A stretch of 64,000 nt of DNA from NCBI RefSeq assembly GCF_016864575.1, contig NZ_CP044125.1, positions 744,001-808,000 of the forward strand, written 5' to 3'. Below are positions 9,051-16,839 of this stretch, piece by piece. The notes beneath the pieces were generated by a model, which was given only the letters and a program-made list of their open reading frames with translations, did no database searches and was not told the DNA's origin. Source of the stretch: Rhizobium sp. BG4 (GTDB lineage Bacteria > Pseudomonadota > Alphaproteobacteria > Rhizobiales > Rhizobiaceae). Made by a program: the position numbers and the translations under genes. Numbering within the stretch: position 1 is the first letter of the stretch; each line of letters begins with the position of its first letter.

Positions 9051-9821
9051 GTGACGGGCGTATCGGCACAGTTTCCGGAATTCAGGGATCGCACGGTTCT
9101 GGTGACCGGCGGCGGATCGGGCATCGGCGCGGCGATCGTCGAGGGCTTCGCGCGACAGGGTGCAAAAGTATCCTTCATCGATGTCGCCGAAGACGAGAGC
9201 CGCGCGCTTTCCCTGCGGCTTTCGCGCGACAGCGAGCATCCCGTGCATTTCTTCAAGGCCGATCTTCGCGACATCGAAGCGATCCGCCAGACCGTCGATG
9301 CGGTGGTGGCGCAGTCCGGGCCGATCACGGTTCTCGTCAACAATGCAGCGCGCGACGACCGGCATGATTTCGATACGGTGACGCCCGAATACTGGGACAA
9401 CAACCAGGCGACCAATCTGCGCCATGTGTTCTTCACCGCCCAGGCCGTGGCGCCCTCGATGCGCGAAGCGGGCGGCGGGGCGATCGTCAACATGTCGTCG
9501 ATCGCCTTTCTGCTGAACATGCCCGATTTCCCGGCCTATTCCACCGCCAAGGCCGCCGTGATCGGCCTGACGAAGAGCATGGCGGGCAAGCTCGGGCCGG
9601 ACAATATCCGCGTCAACTGCATCCTGCCCGGCATGATCGTCACCGAGCGGCAGATGAAGCTCTGGCTCACCGAGGAAGGGATCGCCAAGACCGTCGAGCG
9701 ACAGTGCCTGAAAAGGGTGCTGAACGCCGATGCGATCGTCGGTCCCGGTCTATTTCTTGCATCCGATTGCGCGGCGGCAGTGACCGCGCAGTCCATGATT
9801 GTCGATGGAGGCATTTTCTGA
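9051..9821 (+). CDS. SDR-family sugar dehydrogenase (probable D-galactose 1-dehydrogenase)
   Basis: 256-residue short-chain dehydrogenase. It has the nucleotide-binding TGGGSGIG motif (about residue 19), NNAA, the catalytic Ser in IVNMSSIAF and YSTAK, and ends MIVDGGIF as many classical SDRs do. It starts at GTG after a good GGGAGGAA ribosome site. Its stop overlaps the ATG of dgoK by one base. The neighbours (kinase, KDPGal aldolase, lactonase) suggest oxidation of D-galactose to galactono-lactone, the first step of the De Ley-Doudoroff route. The sugar specificity is inferred from context only. Confidence 0.85.
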   Translation: MTGVSAQFPEFRDRTVLVTGGGSGIGAAIVEGFARQGAKVSFIDVAEDESRALSLRLSRDSEHPVHFFKADLRDIEAIRQTVDAVVAQSGPITVLVNNAARDDRHDFDTVTPEYWDNNQATNLRHVFFTAQAVAPSMREAGGGAIVNMSSIAFLLNMPDFPAYSTAKAAVIGLTKSMAGKLGPDNIRVNCILPGMIVTERQMKLWLTEEGIAKTVERQCLKRVLNADAIVGPGLFLASDCAAAVTAQSMIVDGGIF

Positions 9822-10738
9822 TGGCAAAACCCGCATATGTCGCGGTTGACTGGGGTACGAGCAGTTTCCGGCTCTGGCTGATCGCCGACGATGGCAGCGT
9901 GCTCGGCGAAAGCCGCGGCAGCGAGGGCATGACGGTGGCGGCGAAGACAGGCTTTGCCGAAGTGCTTGCCGCGCATCTCGACAAGGTTTCGGCACCGGCC
10001 GATCTGCCGGTCATCGCCTGCGGCATGGTCGGCGCCAAGCAGGGATGGGTGGAAGCCGGTTACACCGATATGCCGGCGTCGCTCTCGTCGATCCTGACGG
10101 GCGCTGTCTCCGTTCCCGGCCAGAGCCGCGATATCCGCATTCTTCCGGGCCTTGCCCAGCGCGACAAGGCATCTCCCGATGTCATCCGCGGCGAGGAAAC
10201 CCAGCTGCTCGGCGCACTCGGCCCTGAAAGCACAGGCGCGCAGGCGGTCTGCATGCCCGGCACGCATTCCAAGTGGGTGCATGTGCAGGACGGCGAGGTC
10301 ATCGGTTTCTCGACCTTCATGACCGGCGAGCTTTTCGACGCGATCACCAAGCATACGATCCTGTCGCATGCCGTTGCCGGCGCCGACCAGTCGCCCGCCG
10401 ACAACTCCGCCTTCAAGGCTTCCGTCACCGCCGCCTTCCGCCAGCCGGCGATGGCGACGAACCTGCTCTTCACCGCCCGCTCCGGCCAGTTGCTTCATGG
10501 CGTGACGCCGGCTGCGGCACAGGCAAAGATTTCGGGCACTCTGATCGGCCTCGAAATCGCCGGGGCGCTGTCCGATGCCGCCAACGATACGCCGATCGCG
10601 CTCGTCGCTTCCGGCCGCCTGCAGACGCTTTACGAAACCGCCTTCAAGTCCCTGTCTCTTAAATTCACGACGATAGATGCCGATACGGCCGTTCTTCGCG
10701 GCCTCTCGGCCGCTGCTGCCGCTATCTGGTCAAAGTAA
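9821..10738 (+). CDS. dgoK: 2-dehydro-3-deoxygalactonokinase
   Basis: 305-residue DgoK-family sugar kinase phosphorylating 2-keto-3-deoxygalactonate to KDPGal with ATP. It begins with VAVDWGTSSFRLWL, the phosphate-binding start of the family, followed by ACGMVGAKQGWVEAGY, GEETQLLGAL, MPGTHSKWV and the end segment VLRGLSAAA. The ATG at 9821 overlaps the stop of the preceding dehydrogenase (TGATG), a sign of translational coupling. The aldolase follows after 13 bp. Confidence 0.93.
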   Translation: MAKPAYVAVDWGTSSFRLWLIADDGSVLGESRGSEGMTVAAKTGFAEVLAAHLDKVSAPADLPVIACGMVGAKQGWVEAGYTDMPASLSSILTGAVSVPGQSRDIRILPGLAQRDKASPDVIRGEETQLLGALGPESTGAQAVCMPGTHSKWVHVQDGEVIGFSTFMTGELFDAITKHTILSHAVAGADQSPADNSAFKASVTAAFRQPAMATNLLFTARSGQLLHGVTPAAAQAKISGTLIGLEIAGALSDAANDTPIALVASGRLQTLYETAFKSLSLKFTTIDADTAVLRGLSAAAAAIWSK

Positions 10739-10751
10739 GAAAGTTAAAGCC

Positions 10752-11384
10752 ATGAACCGTATTCCTTTCCCCTCCATGAAGCGCCCGCTGATCGCCATCC
10801 TGCGCGGTATCAAGCCGGAAGAAACCGCTGGCGTCGTCGGCGCGCTGATCGAAAACGGCCTGCAGGCGATCGAGATACCGCTGAACTCGCCGGAGCCCTT
10901 CAAGTCTATCGAAATCGCTGCGAAGATGGCGCCTGCCGACGTGCTGATCGGTGGCGGCACCGTGCTGACGGTCGAAGCGGTCGACAACATGCACAATGCC
11001 GGCGGCAAGCTGCTGGTGACGCCGAATGTCGAGCCCGACGTCATCATCCGCGCCCGCGGCTATGACATGGTATCGATGCCCGGCGTCTTCACGCCGACGG
11101 AAGCGCTTGCCGCAGCGCGCGCCGGCGCCACCGGCCTGAAGTTTTTCCCGGCAAGCGTGCTCGGCCCGTCGGGCATCAATGCGATCCGCGCCATCCTGCC
11201 GCCGGAGCTCGTCATTGCCGCCGTCGGCGGCGTTTCCGACAAGAACTTCTCCGAATACACCGATGCCGGCATCAAGGCCTTCGGCCTCGGCACCAGCATC
11301 TACAAGCCGGGAATGACTGCCGCAGAGGTTGCCGAGCGCGCCAAGGCGACCATTTTAGCCTATGACGCAGCCGTAGGAGCATAG
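10752..11384 (+). CDS. dgoA: 2-dehydro-3-deoxy-6-phosphogalactonate aldolase
   Basis: 210-residue KDPG/KDPGal-type class I aldolase that cleaves KDPGal into pyruvate and glyceraldehyde 3-phosphate. Visible are ILRGIKPEE, the catalytic Glu in IEIPLNSP (about residue 41), GGGTVLT and the Schiff-base lysine in GLKFFPAS (about residue 130). The pattern and the dgoK neighbour point to KDPGal rather than KDPG. The ribosome site is weak, so coupling to dgoK is likely. Confidence 0.93.
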   Translation: MNRIPFPSMKRPLIAILRGIKPEETAGVVGALIENGLQAIEIPLNSPEPFKSIEIAAKMAPADVLIGGGTVLTVEAVDNMHNAGGKLLVTPNVEPDVIIRARGYDMVSMPGVFTPTEALAAARAGATGLKFFPASVLGPSGINAIRAILPPELVIAAVGGVSDKNFSEYTDAGIKAFGLGTSIYKPGMTAAEVAERAKATILAYDAAVGA

Positions 11385-11389
11385 GCATT

Positions 11390-12280
11390 ATGACCGCTAT
11401 TTATGAGTTTGAAGGCAAAACACTTTGCGACACCAATTCCGTACTTGGCGAAGGCCCGACCTATGATCCGGCGACCGATACCGTCTGGTGGTTCAATATC
11501 CTCGGCAAGGAACTGCATGAACTGACGCTGTCGAGCGGCGCGAAGAAAGTGCACGCGCTGCCGATGATGGCGAGCGTTCTGGCGCGGATCGACAGCAAGC
11601 GGCAGCTGCTCGCCACCGAAGAAGGACTGTTCGTGCGCGATGTCGCCGACGGCAAGCTCACTTTCTATGCGGCGCTCGAAAACGACATGCCGGAGAACCG
11701 CTCCAACGACGGGCGCACGCATCCCTCGGGCGCGCTGTGGATCGGCACGATGAGCAAGCGCGCCGAGAACCAGGCGGGCTCGATCTATCACGTCGCCTCC
11801 GGCGGCAAGGTCACCAAGATTTTTGCCGGGATCAGCATTCCGAACTCGATCTGCTTCTCGCCCGACGGCACGATCGGCTACTACACCGATACGCGGATCA
11901 GCCGCCTGATGCGGGTGATGGTCGATCCGCAGACCGGCCTGCCCTCCGGCGAGCCGATCGTCATGGTCGACAGCATGGAAGATCCGGGTGGCATCGACGG
12001 CTCGGTCTGCGATGCCGACGGCTATATCTGGAACGCCCGCTGGGGCGCCGGTGTCGTCGACCGCTACAGCCCGGACGGATTGCGGATCGCCCGCTACAAG
12101 GTGCCGGCCGCCCAGCCCTCCTGCCCCGCCTTCATCGGCAAGGACGCGGACCGGCTGGCAGTGACGACCGCTTGGGAAGGTCTCGACGAGACGGCCCGCT
12201 CCACGCAACCGCAGGCCGGTGCACTTCTGGAACTCGGCGTTGCCGTCAAGGGCGTGTTCGACCCTGCTTTTGTGATCTGA
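11390..12280 (+). CDS. SMP-30/gluconolactonase-family lactonase (probable galactonolactonase)
   Basis: 296-residue six-bladed propeller lactonase. Metal-site residues are seen in LGEGPTYD (Glu), SNDGRTHPSGALW, IPNSICFSPDG (Asn) and GSVCDADGYIWNA (Asp). It starts 5 bp after dgoA with AGGAG overlapping the end of that gene. In the operon it should open the sugar lactone made by the SDR dehydrogenase. A rho-independent terminator follows. The galactonate dehydratase needed between lactonase and kinase is not encoded here. Confidence 0.9.
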   Translation: MTAIYEFEGKTLCDTNSVLGEGPTYDPATDTVWWFNILGKELHELTLSSGAKKVHALPMMASVLARIDSKRQLLATEEGLFVRDVADGKLTFYAALENDMPENRSNDGRTHPSGALWIGTMSKRAENQAGSIYHVASGGKVTKIFAGISIPNSICFSPDGTIGYYTDTRISRLMRVMVDPQTGLPSGEPIVMVDSMEDPGGIDGSVCDADGYIWNARWGAGVVDRYSPDGLRIARYKVPAAQPSCPAFIGKDADRLAVTTAWEGLDETARSTQPQAGALLELGVAVKGVFDPAFVI

Positions 12281-12301
12281 AACGGGTCAGAAACGTTGAC
12301 G

Positions 12302-12332
12302 AAGGGCATTCCCGGCGCGAGTGCCCTTTTTC
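12302..12332 (+). terminator. Terminator of the galactose operon
   Basis: Stem AAGGGCA / TGCCCTT with a 13-nt loop, followed by a T-run; it lies 21 bp past the lactonase stop. Confidence 0.75.
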
Positions 12333-12408
12333 TATTCCGGCGGCAGAATTCTGCAGCCGATGCGATAAATGTTCCCGAAAAATCGCGAAATTTTAGAGAT
12401 TTTTGAGA

Positions 12409-12433
12409 GGAACCAATAGCCTACCCACCCATT
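12409..12433 (+). promoter_or_regulatory. Possible general-stress (RpoE2/EcfG-type) promoter
   Basis: GGAAC at 12409-12413, 18 bp, then TT, which fits the GGAAC-N18-TT pattern known for rhizobial RpoE2 promoters. It lies about 90 bp upstream of the PRC-barrel gene, a class often under general stress control. The motif is short, so a chance match is possible. Confidence 0.4.
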
Positions 12434-12523
12434 TTCCCTTTCGAACCGGCACGGCAGAGACGCCCGAACAGAAGCGGCAGCCGCGCTAGAGATCACACTA
12501 GGGAACACAAAGGTAGGTTCGAA

Positions 12524-13140
12524 ATGACACGCAAACTCCTGACGACCGTTGCTGCTGGCGCCCTGTTTGCCACGGCTTTCGCACCGGTGGCATTCTCGCA
12601 GAGTGCTCCGCAGCCCGCGGCCCGGGCGCTACCCAGTCGGCTCCGGCCGATGCGACGGCACCGAAGATGCCTGATGCGACGGCTCCGGCCGGTGACGCAG
12701 CCCAGGCTCCGGCGCCTGCAGCGTCCACTGACACTGCACAGGCCGGTGGCGGCACCTATCTCACCGAACAGGGTGCAGATCAGGTCAGCGCCAACACCTA
12801 TATCGGCCAGTCGGTCTATACCGGTCAGAACGAAAGCATCGGTAACGTCACCGACCTGATCATGAAAAAGGATGGTGGCCTCGTTGCTGCCGTGGTCGGT
12901 GTCGGCGGCTTCCTTGGTATCGGCCAGAAGAACGTCGCCGTGCCGATGGAAAAGATCACCGTCGCCCAGAACACCCAGGACGGCAGCGTCAAGCTGACGA
13001 CCACGGAAACGGCCGACAGCCTGAAGGCTGCACCGGAGTTCAAGACCCTGCAGATGCAGGCAGCCGAAAAGGCTCCGGCCGCAACGGGTGGCACGATGCC
13101 GACCGACTCGACGGCAACCGGCTCGACCACCACCAAGTAA
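12524..13140 (+). pseudogene. PRC-barrel domain exported protein, interrupted by a frameshift
   Basis: The first 32 codons (MTRKLLTTVAAGALFATAFA...) form a clear signal peptide cut near AFSQ. The protein then switches frame at about 12620, inside CCCGCGGCCCGGGCG, and continues in the +1 frame as an Ala/Pro-rich linker, a PRC-barrel (YIGQSVYTGQNESIGNVTDLIMKKDG...VAAVVGVGGFLGIG) and a Thr-rich tail. One added base in the C/G run restores a 205-residue protein. As written, translation of the signal-peptide frame ends at 12859 in basic junk. This may be a sequencing error in a GC run or a true mutation. The intact family is periplasmic or exported with a poorly known, stress-linked role. Confidence 0.8.
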
Positions 13141-13175
13141 TACCGGGCGGGAAACCGCACGGGAGTATAGCGTAG

Positions 13176-13203
13176 ATGGCGGCGCCCTTCGGGGCGCCGC
13201 CAT
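13176..13203. terminator. Strong hairpin with TTCG tetraloop after the PRC-barrel gene
   Basis: Perfect 12-bp stem ATGGCGGCGCCC / GGGCGCCGCCAT around TTCG, between two convergent genes. The T-tract is weak on both strands (TCCTGTTTC on plus), so it may end transcripts in both directions or protect 3' ends. Confidence 0.6.
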
Positions 13204-13211
13204 TCCTGTTT

Positions 13212-15257
13212 CTAGAGCAGCGAACAGAAGCGCAGCGCGTCGTAGATCGCCGCGTGAACATTGCGGCTGGAGACGGCGTCGCCGATGCGGATCAGGTCGA
13301 AGGCGGCCTCGGCGTTCTTGACCGGGATAGGCTGCTTGCGGGCGATGAGCGATGCGTAGTCGACCGCCCCCAGGTTTCGCGACAGCGGCTTCAGCTCCAG
13401 ATAGAGATCGGCATTGGCCATGGTGCCGTGCTCGACGACGACCTGGGCCACACGCCGCTCGCGCGTTACCGCACCGGCATAATCCGAGCCGAGAACGGCG
13501 ACCAGGCCGTTGCCGTCGCGGCGGACCGATTTCAGCCGGGTGTTGATGGTGACGCGAACATCCTTCTCGGCGAAGGTCTTGGCATAGGGCACATGGTTCA
13601 TGCCGCCCATTTCGGGGGCGAAGAAGCGTTCGGGCGAGACGAGCTCCAGATCGGCGCCGCCATTGGCGATGACCTCGGCGGCCGACATGCCCTGATGGCC
13701 GCCATTGTCGTCGAAGAGCAGGACCGAACTCTCGGGCTTTACGGCGCCGGCAAGAATATCCCAGGACGAGGTGACCAGCTCCTCGCCTGCCTCCAGCTCC
13801 GGCGACTGGGCAATGCCGCCCGTGGCGACGACGACGAGATCGGGAGAGAATTCCAGGACTTCATCGGCACCGGCATAGACATCGTAATGGATGGCGACGC
13901 CGAGGCGCTCGAGCTCTTCCAGCCGCCAGTCGATGATGCCGATCATTTCCTTGCGGCGCGGATTGCGGGTGAGCAGGTTGATCTGGCCGCCGGCCTTGCC
14001 GGTTGCCTCCAGCACATCGACGCTGTGGCCGCGCTCGGCGAGCACGCGGGCCGCCTCCAGGCCCGCGGGACCGGCGCCGATGACGACGGCCTTCCTTTTG
14101 GCCGCTGCCTTCTCGATCTCATGCGGCATCTCGGCCTCGCGGCCGGTTGCGGCATTGTGGATGCACAGTGCCTCGCCGCCTTCATATATGCGGTCGAGAC
14201 AGTAGGTGGCGCCGACACAGGGGCGGATGCGCGCCTCCTCGCCCGCCATCACCTTGCGCACGATATGCGGATCGGCGATGTGGGCGCGGGTCATGCCGAC
14301 CATGTCGAGCTTGCCTTCGGCAATCGCATGGCGGGCGGTGGCGATATCGGCGATACGGGCGGCGTGGAACACCGGGAAGCGGGTCGCGGCCCTGACCTCG
14401 CCGGCGAAATCCAGATGCGGCGACGCGGCCATGCCCTGGATCGGGATGACGTTGTTGAGATCGGCATCGTGATCGATATGGCCGCGGATGATGTTCAGGA
14501 AATCGACGCCGCCGGATGCCACGAGGCGGCGAGCGATCTCGATCCCCTCTTCGCGTGAAAAACCCTTCTCCCAATCTTCGTCCGCCACCATGCGGATGCC
14601 GACGATGAAATCGGGGCCGACGGTCTTTCGCACCGCATCGGTGACCATCAGCGAGAAGCGCATGCGGTTTTCGAGCGAGCCGCCGAATTCGTCGTCGCGG
14701 CGGTTGGTGGCCGGAGACCAGAAGCCATCCATCAGGTGGCCGTAGGCTTCGAACTCGATGCCATCGAGCCCGGCTTCCTTCATGCGCTGCGAGGCGGAGA
14801 CGTAATCGGCGATGATGCGCTCGATATCCCACGCCTCGGCTTCCTTCGGAAATGCGCGGTGGGCGGGCTCGCGGATCGGCGACGGCGCCAGCACCGGCAG
14901 CCAGTCGCCCTTGTTCCAGCCGGTGCGGCGGCCGAGATGGGTGAGCTGGATCATCACGGCGGTGCCGTATTCATGACAGTCGTCGGCGAGCTTCTTCAGC
15001 CACGGCACGATCTCGTCGCGATAGGCGTGGAGATTGCCGAAGGCGGGCGGAGAGTCGGCCGAGACGACGGCAGAGCCTGCGGTCATCGTCAGCGCGATGC
15101 CGCCCTTCGCTTTCTCCCTGTGATAGAGCCGGTAGCGGTCGGTCGGCATGCCGTCTTCTGAATAGGCGGGCTCATGCGCCGTCGACATGACGCGGTTTTT
15201 CAGCGTCAGATGCTTGAGCTGAAAGGGCTGTAACAAGGGGTCTTTGGATGACGTCAT
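13212..15257 (-). CDS. NADH:flavin oxidoreductase, Old Yellow Enzyme fused to an FAD/NAD domain (N-demethylase-like)
   Basis: 681 residues in the two-part layout of 2,4-dienoyl-CoA reductase, trimethylamine dehydrogenase and the N-methylproline/dimethylglycine demethylases (StcD/DgcA type). The FMN barrel covers about 1-375. An Fe-S cysteine cluster CVGATYC...ALC follows at about 340-365. The C-terminal nucleotide domain carries VIGAGPAGLEAARVLAERG. The ATG at 15257 gives the usual family start (DPLLQPFQLKHLTLKNRVM); an upstream ATG at 15296 is less likely. It appears single-gene. Demethylation of a methylated amine or betaine is plausible from the family, but the substrate is not shown. Confidence 0.85.
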   Translation of the reverse strand: MTSSKDPLLQPFQLKHLTLKNRVMSTAHEPAYSEDGMPTDRYRLYHREKAKGGIALTMTAGSAVVSADSPPAFGNLHAYRDEIVPWLKKLADDCHEYGTAVMIQLTHLGRRTGWNKGDWLPVLAPSPIREPAHRAFPKEAEAWDIERIIADYVSASQRMKEAGLDGIEFEAYGHLMDGFWSPATNRRDDEFGGSLENRMRFSLMVTDAVRKTVGPDFIVGIRMVADEDWEKGFSREEGIEIARRLVASGGVDFLNIIRGHIDHDADLNNVIPIQGMAASPHLDFAGEVRAATRFPVFHAARIADIATARHAIAEGKLDMVGMTRAHIADPHIVRKVMAGEEARIRPCVGATYCLDRIYEGGEALCIHNAATGREAEMPHEIEKAAAKRKAVVIGAGPAGLEAARVLAERGHSVDVLEATGKAGGQINLLTRNPRRKEMIGIIDWRLEELERLGVAIHYDVYAGADEVLEFSPDLVVVATGGIAQSPELEAGEELVTSSWDILAGAVKPESSVLLFDDNGGHQGMSAAEVIANGGADLELVSPERFFAPEMGGMNHVPYAKTFAEKDVRVTINTRLKSVRRDGNGLVAVLGSDYAGAVTRERRVAQVVVEHGTMANADLYLELKPLSRNLGAVDYASLIARKQPIPVKNAEAAFDLIRIGDAVSSRNVHAAIYDALRFCSLL

Positions 15258-15355
15258 GAGACACTCGCTTTTCGCGCCGAAGCAAGCGGGGATCATGGCG
15301 CAGCGGCGCTAAAATAGAAATGTCTGATGACGCCGTGGACTAGCCTCGATGCGGC

Positions 15356-16714
15356 TTATGCAGGGATGCGGTCGGCGCCTGCCGAGTCGTAATTCTCGTG
15401 CAGGAAGCGCAGCGTGGCGATGCTGTCTGCCGGTTTGCCGAAATGGTAGCCCTGGCCCATGCCGCAGCCGAGCGCGCGAAGCTTCACGGCCTCGGAATAA
15501 TCCTCGATGCCTTCGGCGACCACCTCGAGATCGAGGCCCTCGCACATCGTCAGGATCGCCTTGATGATATGTTCGGAGGCACGGTCATTGTTGATGCGCG
15601 AGACGAAGGCGCGGTCGATCTTCACCTTGTCGAAGATGAAGTCGCGCAGGCGCCCGAGGCTCGACTGGCCGGTGCCGAAATCATCGAGCGAGACGCGAAC
15701 GCCGGCCTGGCGCAGATCGGAGATGATGCGGTGTGCCGTGTCGGCGGAGCTCATCACTGCGGTTTCGGTGATCTCCAGCTCCAGGCGGTGCGGATCGAAA
15801 CCGACGCGGCCGAGGATGGAGAGGACGTTGGCGCTGGTGCCGGGGTCCATCAGCTGCGCCGAGGACAGGTTGAAGGAGAGGAAAAGCTCGCGCGGCCAGG
15901 AAAGTGCGGCCTCCGCAGCCTTGCGCAGCAACGTTTCAGATAGTGCGTCAATAAAGCCGCGCTCTTCGGCGAGCGGCACGAAGACGCCCGGCGAGACGAA
16001 GCCGAGATCCGGATCATTCCAGCGGGCGAGCGCCTCGAAACCGACGACCTGATTGTTGGCAAGCGAAACGATCGGCTGGAAGTGCACGTCGATCGCATCC
16101 GAGATGATGGCGTTTCTGAGCGCCTGCTCCAGCTGCGTCGCCCGCTTCATCTCCTGCGCGATCTCGCGCGAATAGACGGTGATCTGGCTGCGGCCGCGGC
16201 GCTTGGAACGGTAGAGCGCGGTCTCGGCGCTCTTCAGGAGCTCGTCGAACTCCTCGCCGGCAAACGGATAGATTGCAAAACCGAAGGATGCAGAGAGGCG
16301 CACGTTCCGGTCGCCGAGATCATAGGGTGCCGACAGCACTTCGCGGATCATCTGGCCGAATTTTTCGGCACTCGCACGCTCGAAGATCAGCGGCAGGACG
16401 AAGGCGAACTCATCGCCATCGTGGCGCGTCACAAGCGCGCCGTCGGGGATGCAGGCCTTCAGGCGGTGAGCGACCTGGCAGAGGATCTCGTCGCCGGCGG
16501 CGGATCCGAACAGGTCATTGATAGGCTTGAAGGAATCGAGATTGGCGATGCCGATGGTGAACGGCGCCGGATCGTTGGCGCGCTCGGCCGAAATCTGGGT
16601 GACCCGGTCGCGCATACGATGGCGATTACCGAGTCCGGTCAACGGATCGGTATAGGCCATGGCCTGGAGCTCATTCTGGCTCACGGGCATAAAAGGTACG
16701 TCCACCGGTTTCAT
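15356..16714 (-). CDS. GGDEF/EAL protein with degenerate GGDEF site (probable c-di-GMP phosphodiesterase)
   Basis: 452 residues with no membrane segment. A GGDEF domain covers about 20-180 and its active-site loop reads DGDEF (first Gly replaced, about residues 99-103). A full EAL domain covers about 200-440, with FEALARW, ITETAV, DDFGTG, KIDR and VAEGIE, all residues expected for c-di-GMP hydrolysis. The GGDEF half is therefore probably a GTP-binding regulator or weakly active, and the EAL half catalytic. The ATG at 16714 is preferred; the frame continues to a TTG at 16759. It lies downstream of a PAS/receiver gene on the same strand, 125 bp apart. Confidence 0.92.
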   Translation of the reverse strand: MKPVDVPFMPVSQNELQAMAYTDPLTGLGNRHRMRDRVTQISAERANDPAPFTIGIANLDSFKPINDLFGSAAGDEILCQVAHRLKACIPDGALVTRHDGDEFAFVLPLIFERASAEKFGQMIREVLSAPYDLGDRNVRLSASFGFAIYPFAGEEFDELLKSAETALYRSKRRGRSQITVYSREIAQEMKRATQLEQALRNAIISDAIDVHFQPIVSLANNQVVGFEALARWNDPDLGFVSPGVFVPLAEERGFIDALSETLLRKAAEAALSWPRELFLSFNLSSAQLMDPGTSANVLSILGRVGFDPHRLELEITETAVMSSADTAHRIISDLRQAGVRVSLDDFGTGQSSLGRLRDFIFDKVKIDRAFVSRINNDRASEHIIKAILTMCEGLDLEVVAEGIEDYSEAVKLRALGCGMGQGYHFGKPADSIATLRFLHENYDSAGADRIPA

Positions 16715-16839
16715 ATTTTGACCTGAGATTTCACTCCCTCCGGGGAGAATGGCGGCCAAGTCTTAATAAACCGATAGTGGAAAAGCGATGTTTGGGATTG
16801 TTGGCGCCCCAAAATCTGGGGAGTTGACCAGAGTTTCGA

